Positions 6,376 to 8,569 of a stretch of DNA of 8,569 nt are shown here, one piece after another. The stretch is taken from assembly GCA_003136515.1 (NCBI GenBank), contig PLEU01000063.1, forward strand, positions 1 through 8,569. Reading direction: 5' to 3'. This DNA comes from Spartobacteria bacterium (GTDB lineage: Bacteria > Verrucomicrobiota > Verrucomicrobiae > Chthoniobacterales > UBA6821). The notes beneath the pieces are model-generated. The model saw only the letters and a program-made list of their open reading frames with translations. It was not told where the DNA came from and did no database searches. Position numbers and translations under genes: made by a program. Within the stretch, counting starts at the first letter, position 1. Every line of letters starts with the position of its first letter.

Positions 6376-7302
6376 ATGAAAAAGGCAACCACTACAGGAG
6401 GCAACGTCCGGAGCACCGAGGGATTCACTCTTATTGAGGTGCTGGTGGCTAGTGCCGTACTTGTGATGTTGGTCGTCTTGGTCGCCGAGATGGTTAGCAG
6501 CGCCTCCTTAGTTACCAAGCAGAGCTCGCGGCAGATGGATGCGGACGACGAGGCGAGAATGGTCTTTGACCGAATGGCGGGTGATTTTCAACAGATGCTT
6601 CGGAGGGCCGATGTGAACCCGCTTTTCCTGGCCACCAACGGCAATGATCAGTTCTATTTTTACAGTCAGGCACCCGGCTACTCCACCAACTCGGGCACCA
6701 ATGTAAACAGCGAGATCGCCCTGGTCGGTTACATGGTCACTACCAACGGCCTCGCACGCCTTGGCGCTCAGCAGTCGTGGGACACACTCATCTTTAGTAG
6801 CCTCAGCAACACCCTCATCACGAATGTCGAGCAGATCACCAACAGCGATCTCTCCACCAATCCCAGCTTTCACGTCATTGCCCCCTCCGTCTTCCGGATG
6901 GAGTTTGCCTTACGGATGAAGCCCGGTAGCACAAACAATCCCGGACTTCCCCCAGCTTACCAGTCCGGCGTCACGACCAACGGGACGAATGTATACTTCC
7001 AGACAAACAACGCTGGGCAGAGTCTCAACGATGTCGCCGCTATCGTCGTGGCGCTTGGCATTCTGGATCAGACCAGTCAAGTGATACTGCAGGATACGCA
7101 AGGCCAGCTGAACTTGGTGGCCACCAACATGCCAGATGCTGGGACGAACAACTCGGCTTCCGGCGGTCTGCTCACTGGTCCCTCGACCAATGGCATCGCG
7201 GCGGACCAGTGGATAACCAATGCCCTTCAGGTTTCCGGATTGCCCGCCGCGGCACGATCCCAGATCCGAGTCTATGAACGCACCTTTCCCATCTCCCCAT
7301 GA
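6376..7302 (+). CDS. GspJ/PilW-like pseudopilin (Verru_Chthon cassette C)
   Basis: A type IV pilin-like protein (308 aa). The leader starts MKK and ends RSTEG, followed by FTLIEVLVASAVLVMLVVL with Glu at mature position 5 (residue 21). The next block, DADDEARMVFDRMAGDFQQM followed by LRRADVN, and the C-terminal RVYERTFP are characteristic of Verru_Chthon cassette protein C. GspJ/PilW pseudopilins have a comparable place and size. The outer domain is rich in Thr-Asn pairs (15 in 308 residues). ATG 6376 lies 5 bases after the preceding stop, with GGGAT upstream; a TTG at 6367 overlapping that stop would only add MNL. Its stop overlaps the next gene's start as ATGA (7299-7302), so the two are almost certainly translated together. 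Confidence 0.86.
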   Translation: MKKATTTGGNVRSTEGFTLIEVLVASAVLVMLVVLVAEMVSSASLVTKQSSRQMDADDEARMVFDRMAGDFQQMLRRADVNPLFLATNGNDQFYFYSQAPGYSTNSGTNVNSEIALVGYMVTTNGLARLGAQQSWDTLIFSSLSNTLITNVEQITNSDLSTNPSFHVIAPSVFRMEFALRMKPGSTNNPGLPPAYQSGVTTNGTNVYFQTNNAGQSLNDVAAIVVALGILDQTSQVILQDTQGQLNLVATNMPDAGTNNSASGGLLTGPSTNGIAADQWITNALQVSGLPAAARSQIRVYERTFPISP

Positions 7303-8569
7303 AAATCCCCCCCTGTCATCCCTCTAAAGGTTCTTCATGTCGCCCCAGAGTTGACTCCCGGGGGCAGGGCGGAGCCGCACTGATCATCATTTTGGCTTTC
7401 ATCGTCCTTCTGCTTGTGCTCCTGCTCGCATTCTTCTCGCGGGCCACGCTCCAGGAGCAAATCTCCAAATCGAGTTCTAGCTATACCGTGGTCGATGTCT
7501 TTGCCGAGGGTGCGACCGAGAGCATCATTGGGGATCTGCGTCAGGAGATTGCCGCAGGATCCCTCGCGACCAATATCGTGACAGCGGGGGTTACCAATAC
7601 GATCTACTACCCGCTCACCAATACGACGTTTGAACCCGCCGTGAGTGGTTTCAAGATGACCAACGGTCTGGAAAGCCTGCTCAAGGTCAGCGGGATCACC
7701 AATTTTGCCCCGACCAATATCTCGCTTTATTCGGGACTCAGTACCAACCCTATCACGAATCGCGCCTCGAGTGATTCCACGGCCAATGTATCCCTAAACG
7801 GACGCTCCATCTCGACGACTCGGTGGAACCAACCCCTCTTCATTGCCAGGGCAAATCCATCCGACACCAACACGAGCGACACCACGCCGACCAATACGTT
7901 TCCAGTGCCGACATGGGTACTGGTCGCGCGTGATGGATCTAATCCGACCAACACCACGGTCAGCACCAACATGATGTGGTCTACCACAAATTCTTCCACC
8001 GTTATTGGCCGCTATGCCTACGCGGTCTATGACGAAGGATACTCTCTGGATGCGAATGTGGCCGGTTATCCGAACGACGGCACCCAGACTACCGGAGTTT
8101 ATGCGAGTAACTCAGCCTATAAGAGCGCTGAAGCCTTCGCCGATCTTACCCAGATCGGACTGACAACTAATCAGATTGCGGCCATTGTTGGCTGGAGAAA
8201 CAGTGCCTCCGTTCCCGTTTCCGGCGGTACCTATCCGAACTACAGTTTCCCTGCTAATGACACCAACTATGTTCAGATGGTCATGGGAAACACCAATGGA
8301 TTCATGAGTGTTGCGACCAATGTGACGAGCGGCGGCCTCACCGACCGGATGTTCTCGAGTCGCCAGCAGTTGATCACCTTTCTGGAGAATGCCGATCCGA
8401 ATGGTTACACCAATGCACTGAACTCTCTCCGCTATCTAAGCACCCATACCCGCGATCTGAATCAGCCCTCCTTCGTGCCTGCGACCAACCGACCTGTGGT
8501 GCTCAACACGAATCTTGGAGGCAATAGCGCATTCAGTAACAACCCCCAGGACAATATCATCAACCCCTC
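7299..8569 (+). CDS. Large GspK/PilX-like protein (Verru_Chthon cassette A), 3' truncated
   Basis: The frame opens at the ATG overlapping the previous stop (ATGA) and stays open for 423 codons to the window edge, so the C-terminus is missing; cassette A proteins are usually around 1000 residues or more. A basic leader ends near RGQGG (21-25), followed by the hydrophobic helix AALIIILAFIVLLLVLLLAF (26-45) and FSRATLQEQ. Mature position 5 is Ile, not Glu, as in GspK/PilX-type tip pseudopilins. A conserved block RYAYAVYDEGYSLDANVAGY (238-257) and SSRQQLITFLENA (353-365) fit Verru_Chthon cassette protein A. Thr-Asn dipeptides are very frequent (20 in 423). By analogy with GspK, it may cap a pseudopilus assembled from the three upstream proteins. 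The role is inferred; family placement is fairly sure. Confidence 0.83.
   Translation, partial: MKIPPCHPSKGSSCRPRVDSRGQGGAALIIILAFIVLLLVLLLAFFSRATLQEQISKSSSSYTVVDVFAEGATESIIGDLRQEIAAGSLATNIVTAGVTNTIYYPLTNTTFEPAVSGFKMTNGLESLLKVSGITNFAPTNISLYSGLSTNPITNRASSDSTANVSLNGRSISTTRWNQPLFIARANPSDTNTSDTTPTNTFPVPTWVLVARDGSNPTNTTVSTNMMWSTTNSSTVIGRYAYAVYDEGYSLDANVAGYPNDGTQTTGVYASNSAYKSAEAFADLTQIGLTTNQIAAIVGWRNSASVPVSGGTYPNYSFPANDTNYVQMVMGNTNGFMSVATNVTSGGLTDRMFSSRQQLITFLENADPNGYTNALNSLRYLSTHTRDLNQPSFVPATNRPVVLNTNLGGNSAFSNNPQDNIINP

Noticed and set aside
7727..7999. A 90-codon minus-strand frame in the last 1.3 kb.
   Set aside because: It is antisense to the long cassette A reading frame, which has a prepilin-like N-terminus and conserved blocks.
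7561..8569. Recurrent ACCAAT/ACCAAC hexamers as a possible DNA repeat array.
   Set aside because: Spacing is irregular and always in the coding frame as Thr-Asn, with variant codons such as ACG/ACA AAT, so the bias is at protein level, not a CRISPR or tandem DNA repeat.

Overview
The window looks like a chromosomal segment from a member of the Verrucomicrobiota, probably close to the Chthoniobacter/Spartobacteria group. The main evidence is a run of four co-directional genes at 5107-8569. In order, length and N-terminal signatures they match the four-gene 'Verru_Chthon cassette' (protein families D, B, C and A), which is known essentially only from Verrucomicrobia. The identification rests on reading conserved motifs by eye; no database search was possible.

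Layout. At 1-952 (+) is the end of a ribosomal-protein operon: the 3' part of rpsK (uS11) and a complete rpsD (uS4), closed by a strong intrinsic terminator whose hairpin resembles a tRNA acceptor/T-arm minihelix. rpoA, the usual next gene, is absent. At 953-1216 is a non-coding stretch with small inverted and direct repeats and a probable terminator for the gene converging from the right. At 3814-1217 (-) is a two-gene unit: a xylose-isomerase-like TIM-barrel protein followed, 36 bases downstream, by a sodium/solute symporter (SSS family). At 3815-4020 is a divergent intergenic region. At 4021-5013 (+) is an NAD(P)-dependent 2-hydroxyacid dehydrogenase. The isomerase, symporter and dehydrogenase together suggest uptake and conversion of a sugar or sugar-acid, but the substrate cannot be read from the sequence.

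At 5107-8569 (+) four tightly packed genes encode pseudopilin-like proteins. The first three have a type IV prepilin leader with the FTL(I/V)E motif and Glu at mature position 5. The fourth is much longer, runs off the window, and has a prepilin-like hydrophobic helix without that Glu. The series of GspH-like, GspI-like, GspJ-like and then large GspK-like protein parallels the minor pseudopilin tip complex of type II secretion systems. The likely interpretation is a lineage-specific pseudopilus tip or surface appendage, working with secretion machinery encoded elsewhere. The outer domains of three of the four proteins are strikingly rich in Thr-Asn dipeptides, which are nearly absent from the other genes here.
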